A stretch of 64,000 bases of DNA from Sphingobacterium multivorum (lineage in GTDB: Bacteria > Bacteroidota > Bacteroidia > Sphingobacteriales > Sphingobacteriaceae): NCBI RefSeq assembly GCF_900457465.1, contig NZ_UAUU01000005.1, positions 186,001 to 250,000 of the forward strand, read 5' to 3'. Both the position numbers and the translations under genes were made by a program. Each line of letters opens with the position of its first letter. Positions within the stretch are counted from its first letter, which is position 1. Shown one piece after another: positions 55,924 through 64,000 of the stretch. Under the pieces are notes generated by a model that had not been told where the DNA came from, did no database searches, and saw only the letters and a list, made by a program, of their open reading frames with translations.

Positions 55924-58900
55924 TTAAAAGGTTAGATTCAAACCCAATGAATATTGACGCATCGTTGGGTAGTTGACGACAGACGAGTTGATCAGCGAAG
56001 GATCATTGCTCGCAGGTCCAATTTCCGGATCCAGTCCAGGGAACTTGGTCCATGTCAACAGGTTTTCACCAGCTAAATAAATCCGAAGTTTAGCGATTGA
56101 GAAACGTTTTGCTATGCTTTCAGGAAGGGGTGTAGCCTAACTGAAGATTTCTCAGCTTCACAAAAGACGCATTATACAAATAATAATCGCTGGTACGTCC
56201 ATTCTGTGCATCGGTCACCCCTTTTAAGCGTGGATAATAGCCATCTATCCGATTGTTGGGATCCGAAGGATTCGCGGCATTATAATAATAATGGTTGTTA
56301 GCGACCAATGCCGGGACTGATTTCCCCTGTGCGACGATAGAGGAATTGAGATAAAGTTCATTCCAATAATACGACATACCTGAAGAAGCGGACCAGATCA
56401 TGGACGCATCAAATCCTTTATAGGCCATGTTGATACTAAGACCATAATTGAATGCTGGTGTTGCCCTTTTGCGCATAAACTTTTGGTCATAGACATTTCC
56501 ATAAACACCGTCACCGTTCATATCCGAATAAATCAAGTCGCCATACCAGATCTTGGTAGGATCTATCCCGTCGGCGGGCTGAAATGAATAGCCTGCAGCG
56601 ACCATAGCCTTCAACCATTCCATATCCTGTTCTGTCCGGATCATTCCGTCGCGAGGTCCACCATTTTTATCAACGGAGCCATCCGCTAAGAAGTGGCTTC
56701 CTGAGCCACGGTATACGTTGTATAAATAGAATTCATTGATTTCGTGGCCTTCCAGAATCCGTTGGTTTACTCCATTAGAAACCATACCGATATTGGACTG
56801 GTAAACCCGATTACCGGCGGCATTAGTGACATAACCCTCCGACAATGCGCCTTTATATTTTTCGACACGATTGGTATTATAGGCGAAGTTGGCTGATACG
56901 CCATATTTAAATCGTTGATTTTATCTTGGTATCCCAGCGTCAATTCAAGCCCTCGTTTGCTCACTTCGGCAATGTTCATCGTCGCTGCTGTAGCGGTACC
57001 TGTGGTCGCCGGAATAGTCGGGACGTATAGTATTCCATCCGTGTAAGCGCGATAGGCATCAAATTCGACGGTCAATTTATTTCTCCATGCTGTCGCTGTA
57101 AAGCCTACATTTGTCGTAGTGGTGGTTTCCCAATGCAACAGGTCATTTCCTAGTTTAGTCTGCGCCAAACCACGAACAGCCTGGTTATTGAATGAATAGT
57201 TTACAGTACCGTACGAGGGCAGATGATCATAATTACCCGGGGATGCATTATTTCCGGTTTTCCCCCAGGAGGCCCTTATCCGCAAATCATTCAGAAAAGA
57301 CTTAAGTGGACGCATAAACGATTCCTCCGAAATACGCCATCCTGCGGAGAAGGCCGGAAAGAAGCCCCAGCGCTTGGCGGTTCCAAAGCGTGATGATCCA
57401 TCGTACCGTAACACCGCTTCGCCAGGTATTTATTATCGTAAGCATAATTGGCGCGACCAAAAAAGGAACGTAAACCGTAGTCGAGCTCATCACCTGTGAT
57501 AGAACTCATTGTTGTTGCCGAATTAAATGTCGTCAAGTCGGGGTGTACAAGTCCCAGTTTAGCCGCCCCTATATTATATTGGTTAAAATACTGTTCGTTA
57601 TAGCCCAAGATACCGCCAACGTCGTGTTTACCAAAAGATCCTGAATAACGTAATACATTATCAATAATCACATTGTAGCTCTTGGTAAGGCCATATTGGG
57701 TTGTAATTTGTCCCGACGAAAGCGCAGCTGTACTCAATTTGTTGGTTGCAAAATTCCATTTTTCATAAGGCACCTGATGGGAGTTGGTTTCGGTATACGC
57801 ATAATTGTAATTTACCTTAGATTCAAACTCCAACCCCTTCATTAAATTTAACTTTGCAAATATTGTGGTGTTGAATCGGTTAACCTGGTTCTTCCCTCCC
57901 ATTCCATTTAGAAAAGCTAGGGCATTGTTTGCGGTTGCCGATTCTTCGGCGGCAGCCGGAAAACCATAAGCCGCCATTGTAATAAGGATAAACTCCTGGC
58001 ACAGTCTGTGTCAGGTAAGAATATGCAGTTACTACATCGGCCACACTCAAATTCTGCATATCGCCAAAGGTCTGGGTACCCACCGTTAAAAACTTGGCAA
58101 CTTTCGATTGTAGATTAATACGCATGGCGTATCTTGTCGGCTCCAGTTTCGGGCATGGTCCCCGGGTTGTTGAAATAACCTACTGAAAAGAGGTATTGCG
58201 TGTTCTCACTCCCACCATTTAAGGATAGATTGTGATTTTGTAAGAGTTTGCGTTGTCCAAAAAGCACATCTCCCCAATTGGTATTGGGATACGCAACTCC
58301 ATTGGGAATCCCAAATTCGGTCAATCCATTCGGATTTTTCTTCGCTTCTTCCCAGAGATTGATTGTTGCATCCGTATATACGGCCGCCTGCCCCAGATTC
58401 TTGAACCCTTCATTCACAAGGCGCATATGCTGCGCGTAGTCGGTAATAAATTCGGGTACATTATTGGGCCGTAGCATCGAAACCATTCCCGAATAGGATA
58501 CATTATTTTTTCCCTTTGATCCTTTTTTTGTCGTAATTAAAATAACTCCATTTGAACCCAATGATCCATAAATTGCCGCTGTTGCCGCATCTTTCAAAAT
58601 GGAAATCGATTCTACATCATTGGGATTGACAGCATCCATGGATCCGACAATACCATCGATCACCACCAAGGGTGAGGTATTGTTTAAAGTTCCCTTTCCC
58701 GGATCAGGATATTAGCGCCATCTGCCCCCGGTTTTCCGGTTGTGGTCTGTACGTTAACCCCCGCCGCAAGTCCGGCCAGAGAAGAGCTAAGTGTAGCCGT
58801 TGATCTGTTTTCCACCGAACTTCCGTTCACGGTCGATACAGCACCAATCACATTTGCGCGTTTCTGACTTCCGTACCCGACAACAACCACCTCGTCTAGA

Positions 58901-59461
58901 CCACTGACAAGCTCTTGAAGCACAATACTCAATTCTTCATTGCCGGTGACACTCTTTTCTAGACCTTGGTAACCGACGTTTGAAACTACCAAGGTTGCAT
59001 TGGTAGTTGGTAACTGGATGGTAAATTTCCCATCTTGATCTGTCACCGTGGAGATATTGGTTCCTTTCACGGTAACGGTCGTTCCTACCAGGGCCTGTCC
59101 TTTGCCATTAACGACTTTACCGGCAATGCCCCGCTGCAGGACTTCTTTGTGTTCGGGAATTAATGGATTTCTTTTGGGTTTTATCACGATCACCTCATCT
59201 TTTTTTGATCCATTCCAGATCCAGAGGTGCTACGATAGCATTTAATGCATCTTCCAATTTGGCATGCTGTATATTGACTGACAAGCGAGTCTGTGCCAGC
59301 GACTTGCCATTTAAGAAAAAATTGACGCCACTCTGCTTTTGGAGATCGCGCATCACCTGATTTAAGGTGACGTGCTTAGCGGTTAAGTTTATGGTTTGCG
59401 CATTTCCTTCTGCAAACAGCTGCATTGCAGTCAGTAAAGAAATGAGTACGATTAATTTCAT
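55924..59461 (-). pseudogene. SusC/RagA-family TonB-dependent receptor with STN domain, seven 1-nt frameshifts
   Basis: From the ATG at 59461 (MKLIVLISLLTAMQLFAEG signal peptide) the STN domain has INLTAKHVTLNQVMRDLQKQ. A carboxypeptidase-regulatory-like domain, GLDEVVVVGYGSQKRANVIG, the plug and a barrel ending FSLGLNLTF or similar follow. The frame breaks at about 59200-59206, 58698-58700, 58122-58128, 57966-57970, 57418-57424, 56906-56910 and 56127-56130. Each can be repaired by one added or removed base, several in runs of A, G or C, and no in-frame stop interrupts the pieces. Restored length is about 1180 residues, long but typical for STN receptors. The STN domain matches the adjacent sigma/FecR pair. 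Sequence error seems likelier than decay. Confidence 0.85.
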
Positions 59462-59611
59462 AATCAGTATACTTCGTAAAGTTAAACTCCACGGGTGTAG
59501 CCTAACAAATGGATAAAAAATCATATGTTTGTACGGTTTGTATGTTATTTATAAATGGTTATCAAAAATTTGCCTTTGGGCAACACTTGTAAGTATATGC
59601 ATCCAATTTAA

Positions 59612-59639
59612 GGCAGTGCCCCCCAGCACTGCCCTTTTT
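59612..59639. terminator. Hairpin between fecR and susC of the second PUL
   Basis: GGCAGTGC pairs with GCACTGCC around a six-base loop. The T-run is on the + strand side, so for the leftward operon it may be only a processing or attenuation structure. Confidence 0.45.
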
Positions 59640-59710
59640 GTGTTGCTTATACCTTTCTCCAGCTCAAGAAGAGTCTATAGTCATTTCTTTTTTCATCAAT
59701 ATTTAAGGTT

Positions 59711-61015
59711 TTATTGCAATGGTGTCACCAATAAGATATTTTTTTCCTGACCTTTACTCAACTCAAAATGCAACCCACCTTCTTCCAATACATCGAGTAC
59801 GTCACGGAGTGACTTGTTTCGTTTGATACGACCATAGAAATGCGTTTGTGGCGCTTCGCCCTTGTACCTCACTTCTACATTATACCAGCGACCAATCTGC
59901 TGCAATGCATCCGACACCGGTGTTTCGTCAAAATAAAACAAGCCATCTTTCCAGGCAGTGAACGGCGCTGTATCTACATTTGCAACTTGTATATTTCCAT
60001 TATTAGTATTAGTCGATTGCTGACCGGGTTGAAGGTATATTGCCTGTGAAGCGCGATTATCGTTTGATAATTTGACCTTCCCTGTGATTAAAGTTGTCTT
60101 AATAGCCGTATTTTCCGGATAAGCATTCACATTGAATGTTGTCCCAAGCACCTCAATTTCCTGCCCTTTACTGTGTATTTTGAAAGGTCTCGAGCTATCT
60201 TTGGTCACCTCGAAAAAGGCCTCTCCCAACAGGATAACTTTTCGTTCATTTTTGGCAAAGGCCATCGGATATTTTAGCGAAGAGGCCGCATTAAGCCATA
60301 CTTTTGTTCCATCAGGTAAAGTAATTTGATACATCCCCCCCAGCGGTGTGGTCAACTCCAACATCGCCTTGCTTGGATCCATTTGCTGGCCTTGTTTACT
60401 TAAGGCATCGGCGATAGATTGCCCATTTTCGTAGGTGATATTTTCCCCCATGACAATCCCCGAAGCCTGCTTATCGAGTTCCAAAACTGTACCATCTGCC
60501 AAGCGAAGAGTGGCACTGTTTCCGCCAGGCTGTACAGCATCATCCTTTGTATCTTCCAGTCCAGCGAGATGCCTGTCCGCCAGGGTATGACTCGTCTGCT
60601 GTTGCCAAAATATTACTGAAAAAACAAAGAGCAATAGACAGGCCGCTGCAGCCCAATAGGGCCATCGTATGGAGATAATGGTTTTCTTCTGGATCGGCAT
60701 ACGATCTTCCCCTCCTTTTTCCAATAAGTTATCGTTATCTTCTTTTCCTTGCTGGATTTGTTTTTTGATGGTTTCGAGTATTATTTTCAATCTCGATTCC
60801 TCCATTTTACCAACAGACGAAGGCCGTAGTAAACTAGCGACTAGCGCCTGATCGATCGCATCCTGCTCACTTGTGTCAGTAGTAGAAAGCGCTTGCTGTA
60901 GCCATTCGATCTCCTCAAGCGAACAGTTCCCTTCTTGATATTTTTGAAGTAATTGGTCTATTTTAGATTTATTGGTCTCCACTGAGCTGTATTTTAAAGT
61001 AAATACACACAGCAT
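59711..61015 (-). CDS. FecR-family anti-sigma factor
   Basis: A membrane anti-sigma factor of about 434 residues from the ATG at 61015; the frame extends upstream to 61162 only by overlapping the sigma gene. A GTG at 60982 (VETNKSKIDQLLQKYQEGN) is the best family match for the start. One transmembrane helix is at about 125-143 (WPYWAAAACLLLFVFSVIFW). The FecR domain contains LRLADGTVLELDKQASGIV, TPLGGMYQITLPDGTKVWLN and VLGTTFNVNAYPENTAIKT. The DUF4974-type end has GLFYFDETPVSDALQQIGRW. It links the STN receptor gene downstream to the sigma factor upstream. Confidence 0.94.
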   Translation of the reverse strand: MLCVFTLKYSSVETNKSKIDQLLQKYQEGNCSLEEIEWLQQALSTTDTSEQDAIDQALVASLLRPSSVGKMEESRLKIILETIKKQIQQGKEDNDNLLEKGGEDRMPIQKKTIISIRWPYWAAAACLLLFVFSVIFWQQQTSHTLADRHLAGLEDTKDDAVQPGGNSATLRLADGTVLELDKQASGIVMGENITYENGQSIADALSKQGQQMDPSKAMLELTTPLGGMYQITLPDGTKVWLNAASSLKYPMAFAKNERKVILLGEAFFEVTKDSSRPFKIHSKGQEIEVLGTTFNVNAYPENTAIKTTLITGKVKLSNDNRASQAIYLQPGQQSTNTNNGNIQVANVDTAPFTAWKDGLFYFDETPVSDALQQIGRWYNVEVRYKGEAPQTHFYGRIKRNKSLRDVLDVLEEGGLHFELSKGQEKNILLVTPLQ

Positions 61016-61046
61016 GAAATAAAGGTCTGCTCTAGAAAAAATTTTT

Positions 61047-61646
61047 TTATTTAGCCGAATAGAGAAGCAATGCCAATAACAATGATGAAAATCCACTATC
61101 CTGCAATGCGCCACTTCGGATAAACTTATTTGCTTTGACAATATGGTCGCGAACTGTCGCAATGGAAATCCCCATTTCTTCGGCGATCTCTTGATAACTT
61201 TTACCCTCCAGCTTGGACAGCCTAAATATTTTTTGGCGTTGTTTGGGCAATTTGCTCAGTAATTCCTCGACCAGGACCAAGGCTTCCTTTGAATCCAGCA
61301 CTTTATCAATGGTATTCTCGGATTCCACTACCCCATAGGCGAGCTGGATCTCGGATTCCATTTCCAATTTCAACCTTCGTTTGAAATTAAACGTAATATT
61401 ACGTGAACAGGTAAACAGAAATGCGGCGAAAGATTGTTCAGGATTTATTTTTGTTCTATTTTCCCAAATACGTAGAAAAACATCCTGAAGTAAATCTTCA
61501 GCGATAGTTTCATCTTTCAAAAACCTAAGAATATTGGCGTAAATAATCTGGCTATAGCGATGGTACAAAATATCAAAGGCCTGGATATCTCCATAGTGAA
61601 GTTGGCACAAGAGTTCCTTCTCAGGCAGATTTTGATCGATGTTCAT
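61047..61646 (-). CDS. RNA polymerase ECF-type sigma factor
   Basis: A 199-residue ECF sigma factor that should drive the leftward PUL operon. Region 2 (DIQAFDILYHRYSQIIYANI ... EDLLQDVFLRIWENRTKI) lies at about residues 18-85. Region 4 (LPKQRQKIFRLSKLEGKSYQ ... MGISIATVRDHIVKANKFIR) lies at about 130-180. The last residues (SSLLLALLLYSAK) are hydrophobic but short. It heads the order sigma, FecR, SusC, SusD and enzymes. The alginate-lyase-family gene is divergent with a 155-bp spacer, so it may share control. Confidence 0.95.
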   Translation of the reverse strand: MNIDQNLPEKELLCQLHYGDIQAFDILYHRYSQIIYANILRFLKDETIAEDLLQDVFLRIWENRTKINPEQSFAAFLFTCSRNITFNFKRRLKLEMESEIQLAYGVVESENTIDKVLDSKEALVLVEELLSKLPKQRQKIFRLSKLEGKSYQEIAEEMGISIATVRDHIVKANKFIRSGALQDSGFSSLLLALLLYSAK

Positions 61647-61801
61647 AATTGATTATTCTAGGCATGAAGTTAATTACTTCGCTGCAATAATTCAAATCAA
61701 ATTTCTGAAGCCCAGTAAACTTATTGTATTTTTTTCTTAATTTGCAGGAGCTAATCCCCCCATAGCTGCGCAATCAATTGATAAACGTATCCATTTAAAA
61801 C

Positions 61802-62950
61802 ATGCAAAATTTTAGATATTATTTTCGGAAGCTCAGCCGTTCGACAGCTCAATGTATTAAAATAGGGTCAACCTTGATTCTGATCTATTTTTTTACGGCT
61901 TCTTCTCCCTGCCATGCCCAATCTCTTATGCACCCGAATGCACAGATTAAGTTTGTAAAATCGCAGATCAGCAAAAAATCCGAACCGGTATATACGGCGT
62001 ACAAGCAATTGATTACGCTGGCCGATTCTCTTTTATTGACCAATCATCATGCTGTCGAAGATTTTAGCGTCCCTGGCTTTTATAGCGATAAAGAAGGCCA
62101 ACGTGCCATGGCAAAAAAACTCTACACAGACGCTTTTGCCGCCTATTGTACGGCCCTCGCCTATACGTTGAACGGGGAGCAGAAATATGCCCAAAAAGCC
62201 CTTTACTTCATGAATGCTTGGGCCACCATCAATAAAAAATATTCCCAGTTTGACGGACCAGTTGTACTTTCTTATGCTGGTGCCGGATTAATGATTGCAG
62301 CAGAGCTGCTCAAAAACGATCCGCTCTGGGCAGAAAACGATCTTAATCACTTTAAAAGCTGGACGATCAGCGTCTATCAAAAAGCGACACATTTCTTACG
62401 TGAAAGGCCAAATAATATTGCTGATTGGGCAAGGTTTGCAAATTTGCTTTCGGCCAATTTTCTTGATGACCCAAAAGAGCTCGCCTTCACCATATCATTG
62501 ATTAAAGGCGATCTTTTTGAAAAAATCGCAGCGGATGGTCACCACATTGAGGAAGTAAAACGAGGAGAAAAAGGTTTATGGTACACCTATTTCTCGTTGG
62601 CCCCATTAACAGCCTTCATGTGGTGTATACGTCAGGTGACGGGCGAGAACCTGTTTGCAGCCACGAAGGATGGGAAATCGATCAAAAAGGCCCTAGATTA
62701 CTTATATTATTACAATCAACATCCTACAGCATGGCCCTGGTTTAAAAATCCTGACGTAGACATTCACAACATGACGGTAGGCGTCTGGCCTTCCAACCTA
62801 CTTGAAGCCATGAAGGATATTTATCAGACGGCTGAATATGATTCGTATCTCTCGATTTACCGTCCAATTATCTACAAAAAGAATCATTTTGCCTGGACTT
62901 TCCCGACATTAATGCCGGTATACTTGAATCAGGCCAATAATATAGAATAG
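61802..62950 (+). CDS. Alginate lyase-domain polysaccharide lyase (secreted)
   Basis: A 382-residue protein with an N-terminal signal (LILIYFFTASSPCHAQS) and an alpha/alpha-barrel alginate-lyase domain. Recognisable pieces are MHPNAQIKFVKSQISKKSEPVY, YSDKEGQRAMAKKLYTDAFAA, AKKALYFMNAWA-like helices (QKALYFMNAWATINKKYSQF), ERPNNIADWARFANLLSANF, and IAADGHHIEEVKRGEKGLWYTYFSL. This last one resembles the catalytic His/Tyr region. Members cleave uronate-containing polymers by beta-elimination; activity on alginate itself is not assured. The product would carry an unsaturated uronate that the GH88 enzyme of the divergent operon can remove. A strong terminator follows. Confidence 0.86.
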   Translation: MQNFRYYFRKLSRSTAQCIKIGSTLILIYFFTASSPCHAQSLMHPNAQIKFVKSQISKKSEPVYTAYKQLITLADSLLLTNHHAVEDFSVPGFYSDKEGQRAMAKKLYTDAFAAYCTALAYTLNGEQKYAQKALYFMNAWATINKKYSQFDGPVVLSYAGAGLMIAAELLKNDPLWAENDLNHFKSWTISVYQKATHFLRERPNNIADWARFANLLSANFLDDPKELAFTISLIKGDLFEKIAADGHHIEEVKRGEKGLWYTYFSLAPLTAFMWCIRQVTGENLFAATKDGKSIKKALDYLYYYNQHPTAWPWFKNPDVDIHNMTVGVWPSNLLEAMKDIYQTAEYDSYLSIYRPIIYKKNHFAWTFPTLMPVYLNQANNIE

Positions 62951-62960
62951 TATAAACCAT

Positions 62961-62993
62961 AAAGCGATCCTTCGTGAAAACGAGGATCGCTTT
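62961..62993. terminator. Terminator between convergent lyase and GH32 genes
   Basis: AAAGCGATCC pairs with GGATCGCTTT, with an inner TCGT-GAAA-ACGA tetraloop hairpin, 10 bp after the lyase stop and 20 bp from the GH32 stop. Likely bidirectional. Confidence 0.85.
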
Positions 62994-63012
62994 AATCGTG
63001 TAAATTGGGGTT

Positions 63013-64000
63013 CTATCTCTTAAATCCAGCAATACCGAGCTCTTGAAACTCCAGCTTTTTATTCCCCACGATACGCACCTTGGTTATCGGTCTGTTCGGA
63101 AAAAATAAACTGGTCATTACCGTTAGTCCCCCATCTGCAAAAAGCTCCACAGAGCTCACATCAACATACAAGCTGAAAGAGAGTGTTCCGTTATTCAGCA
63201 GGCGTTGTGCTGAAGCTATCTTTGGGAATTCCTCGTTAAACGACACTTCCCCGGACTTAGAACGATCAATATAATAGGCATTTTGATCTTCACGATAACC
63301 AATAACCAATTCGTCACCAGATTCATTTGATAAGATCACTTTGAAAGACTGTTGCTTCAAATCTTTGAGGTCCAAACGGTACGCTTGCGGGAGATGTTGC
63401 TCAAACGAAACTTCCTTCGTTCCGCCGCCATGGTACTTTTTAAGCGGTCGAAATGCAGTTTCAATTTCTTTGGGCGCAGTACTTGCAACGTAGAACGACT
63501 GTCCAATTTTATCCAACGATAAAACACGTGGTATGGTTGAGGAGGAGCGCCATTTTGTAGTAGGTACCACATTGGCATATTGCCAGTTGCTCATCCAGCC
63601 AATCATCAGGTGCCTATCCCCCAGGTTACTCCAAGTTACACCGGCATAATTATCGGGTCCCCAATCCAGCCACTTTATTTTGGTATCTTCTGTGTGGAAC
63701 TGATGTCCATCAAAGTCACCCACAAAATATTGTGTTACGGAACCACCGTTGGGCCCACCTGGATTGATACTGACCAACAAGACCCACTTTGTAACTCCTT
63801 TGTAGTCCATGGGAATAAGATCGGGACATTCCCAGACACCTCCATGGGCTCCCACCTCTTTACCAAACTCACTTTCCTTCTGCCATGTTTTCAAATCTTT
63901 GGAAGAATAGAAAGTAATACAATCTTTTGTAGCTAAGGTCATAATCCAACGTTGGCTATGCGCATGCCACATCACCTTTGGATCCCTGAAATCCCATATG
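63013..64000 (-). CDS. GH32 fructan beta-fructosidase/levanase (partial, N-terminus beyond window)
   Basis: The frame stays open to the window edge, so the 5' end is missing. Visible GH32 motifs are WDFRDPKVMWHAHSQRWI at the edge (RDP Asp, transition-state stabiliser) and GGVWECPDLIPMDYKGVTKW (EC motif with the acid/base Glu). The propeller strand IKWLDWGPDNYAGVTWS and IGWMSNWQYANVVPT with PTTKWRSSSTIPR, then a C-terminal beta-sandwich (LSFSLYVDVSSVELFADGG), complete it. The N-terminal WMNDPNG box lies outside. It hydrolyses fructans or sucrose. It is convergent to the lyase gene, so it may belong to another locus beyond the window. Confidence 0.9.
   Translation of the reverse strand, partial: IWDFRDPKVMWHAHSQRWIMTLATKDCITFYSSKDLKTWQKESEFGKEVGAHGGVWECPDLIPMDYKGVTKWVLLVSINPGGPNGGSVTQYFVGDFDGHQFHTEDTKIKWLDWGPDNYAGVTWSNLGDRHLMIGWMSNWQYANVVPTTKWRSSSTIPRVLSLDKIGQSFYVASTAPKEIETAFRPLKKYHGGGTKEVSFEQHLPQAYRLDLKDLKQQSFKVILSNESGDELVIGYREDQNAYYIDRSKSGEVSFNEEFPKIASAQRLLNNGTLSFSLYVDVSSVELFADGGLTVMTSLFFPNRPITKVRIVGNKKLEFQELGIAGFKR

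Overview
The window looks like a chromosomal segment of a Bacteroidota bacterium, most likely Sphingobacteriaceae (Sphingobacterium or Pedobacter type). The reasons are four SusC-type TonB-dependent receptors (three paired with SusD), four ECF-sigma/FecR pairs, a hybrid two-component regulator, HxlR regulators, AT-rich spacers, Bacteroidota-type TAnnTTTG promoter boxes and weak Shine-Dalgarno use. The genus is inferred from gene content and style only.

Layout. (1) 1-4.2 kb: sigma, FecR and an STN-type SusC (cut by the window start). (2) 4.4-5.8 kb: an FMN reductase, a VF530-type small protein and a J-domain/KTSC protein. (3) 5.9-9.2 kb: sigma, FecR and an STN/carboxypeptidase-regulatory protein with an AGV-N repeat region; the last two are frameshifted. 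(4) 9.6-10.4 kb: a small outer-membrane barrel and tRNA-Pro(GGG). (5) 10.4-19.6 kb: an accessory, partly decayed stretch behind the tRNA. It carries three divergent HxlR-regulator/redox-enzyme pairs, an Hsp20 gene, and remnants of DUF1398, RsbT, cupin and bestrophin genes. It ends in a broken FecR/sigma pair that no longer has a SusC. (6) 21.2-30.4 kb: a SusD/SusC pair divergent from a 1318-residue hybrid two-component regulator. (7) 30.6-46.6 kb: a maltodextrin (Sus-like) operon, read from about 45.4 kb down to 30.6 kb. It encodes a GH13 lipoprotein (frameshifted), SusC, SusD, SusE-like, a GH13 neopullulanase-like enzyme, beta-phosphoglucomutase, GH65 maltose phosphorylase and an MFS sugar transporter. 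A LacI regulator gene lies upstream, with two palindromic operator candidates between it and the operon. (8) 47.2-64 kb: a second polysaccharide-utilisation locus, read mostly leftward. It has sigma, FecR, SusC (seven 1-nt frameshifts), SusD, GH88, a GH29 fucosidase, an SGNH esterase, a second GH29 and a secreted Gfo/Idh oxidoreductase. An alginate-lyase-family gene lies on the other strand and a GH32 gene is cut by the window end.

How the parts work together. The maltodextrin operon gives a complete route: surface binding and TonB import (SusC/D/E), hydrolysis by two GH13 enzymes, inner-membrane uptake (MFS), phosphorolysis of maltose to glucose and beta-glucose-1-phosphate (GH65), and conversion to glucose-6-phosphate (pgmB). 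The second locus suggests a fucose- and uronate-containing glycan, sensed through ECF sigma/FecR signalling.

Two themes stand out. One is the three HxlR/oxidoreductase pairs packed into about 6 kb, each with repeat or palindrome operator candidates. The other is a set of clustered single-base indels, mostly in homopolymers (5.9-8.1, 44.4-44.6 and 50-59.2 kb), in otherwise clean reading frames. That pattern fits base-calling or assembly error at least as well as gene decay, so the frameshifted genes should be treated as provisional. No CRISPR array, rRNA or intact insertion sequence was seen.
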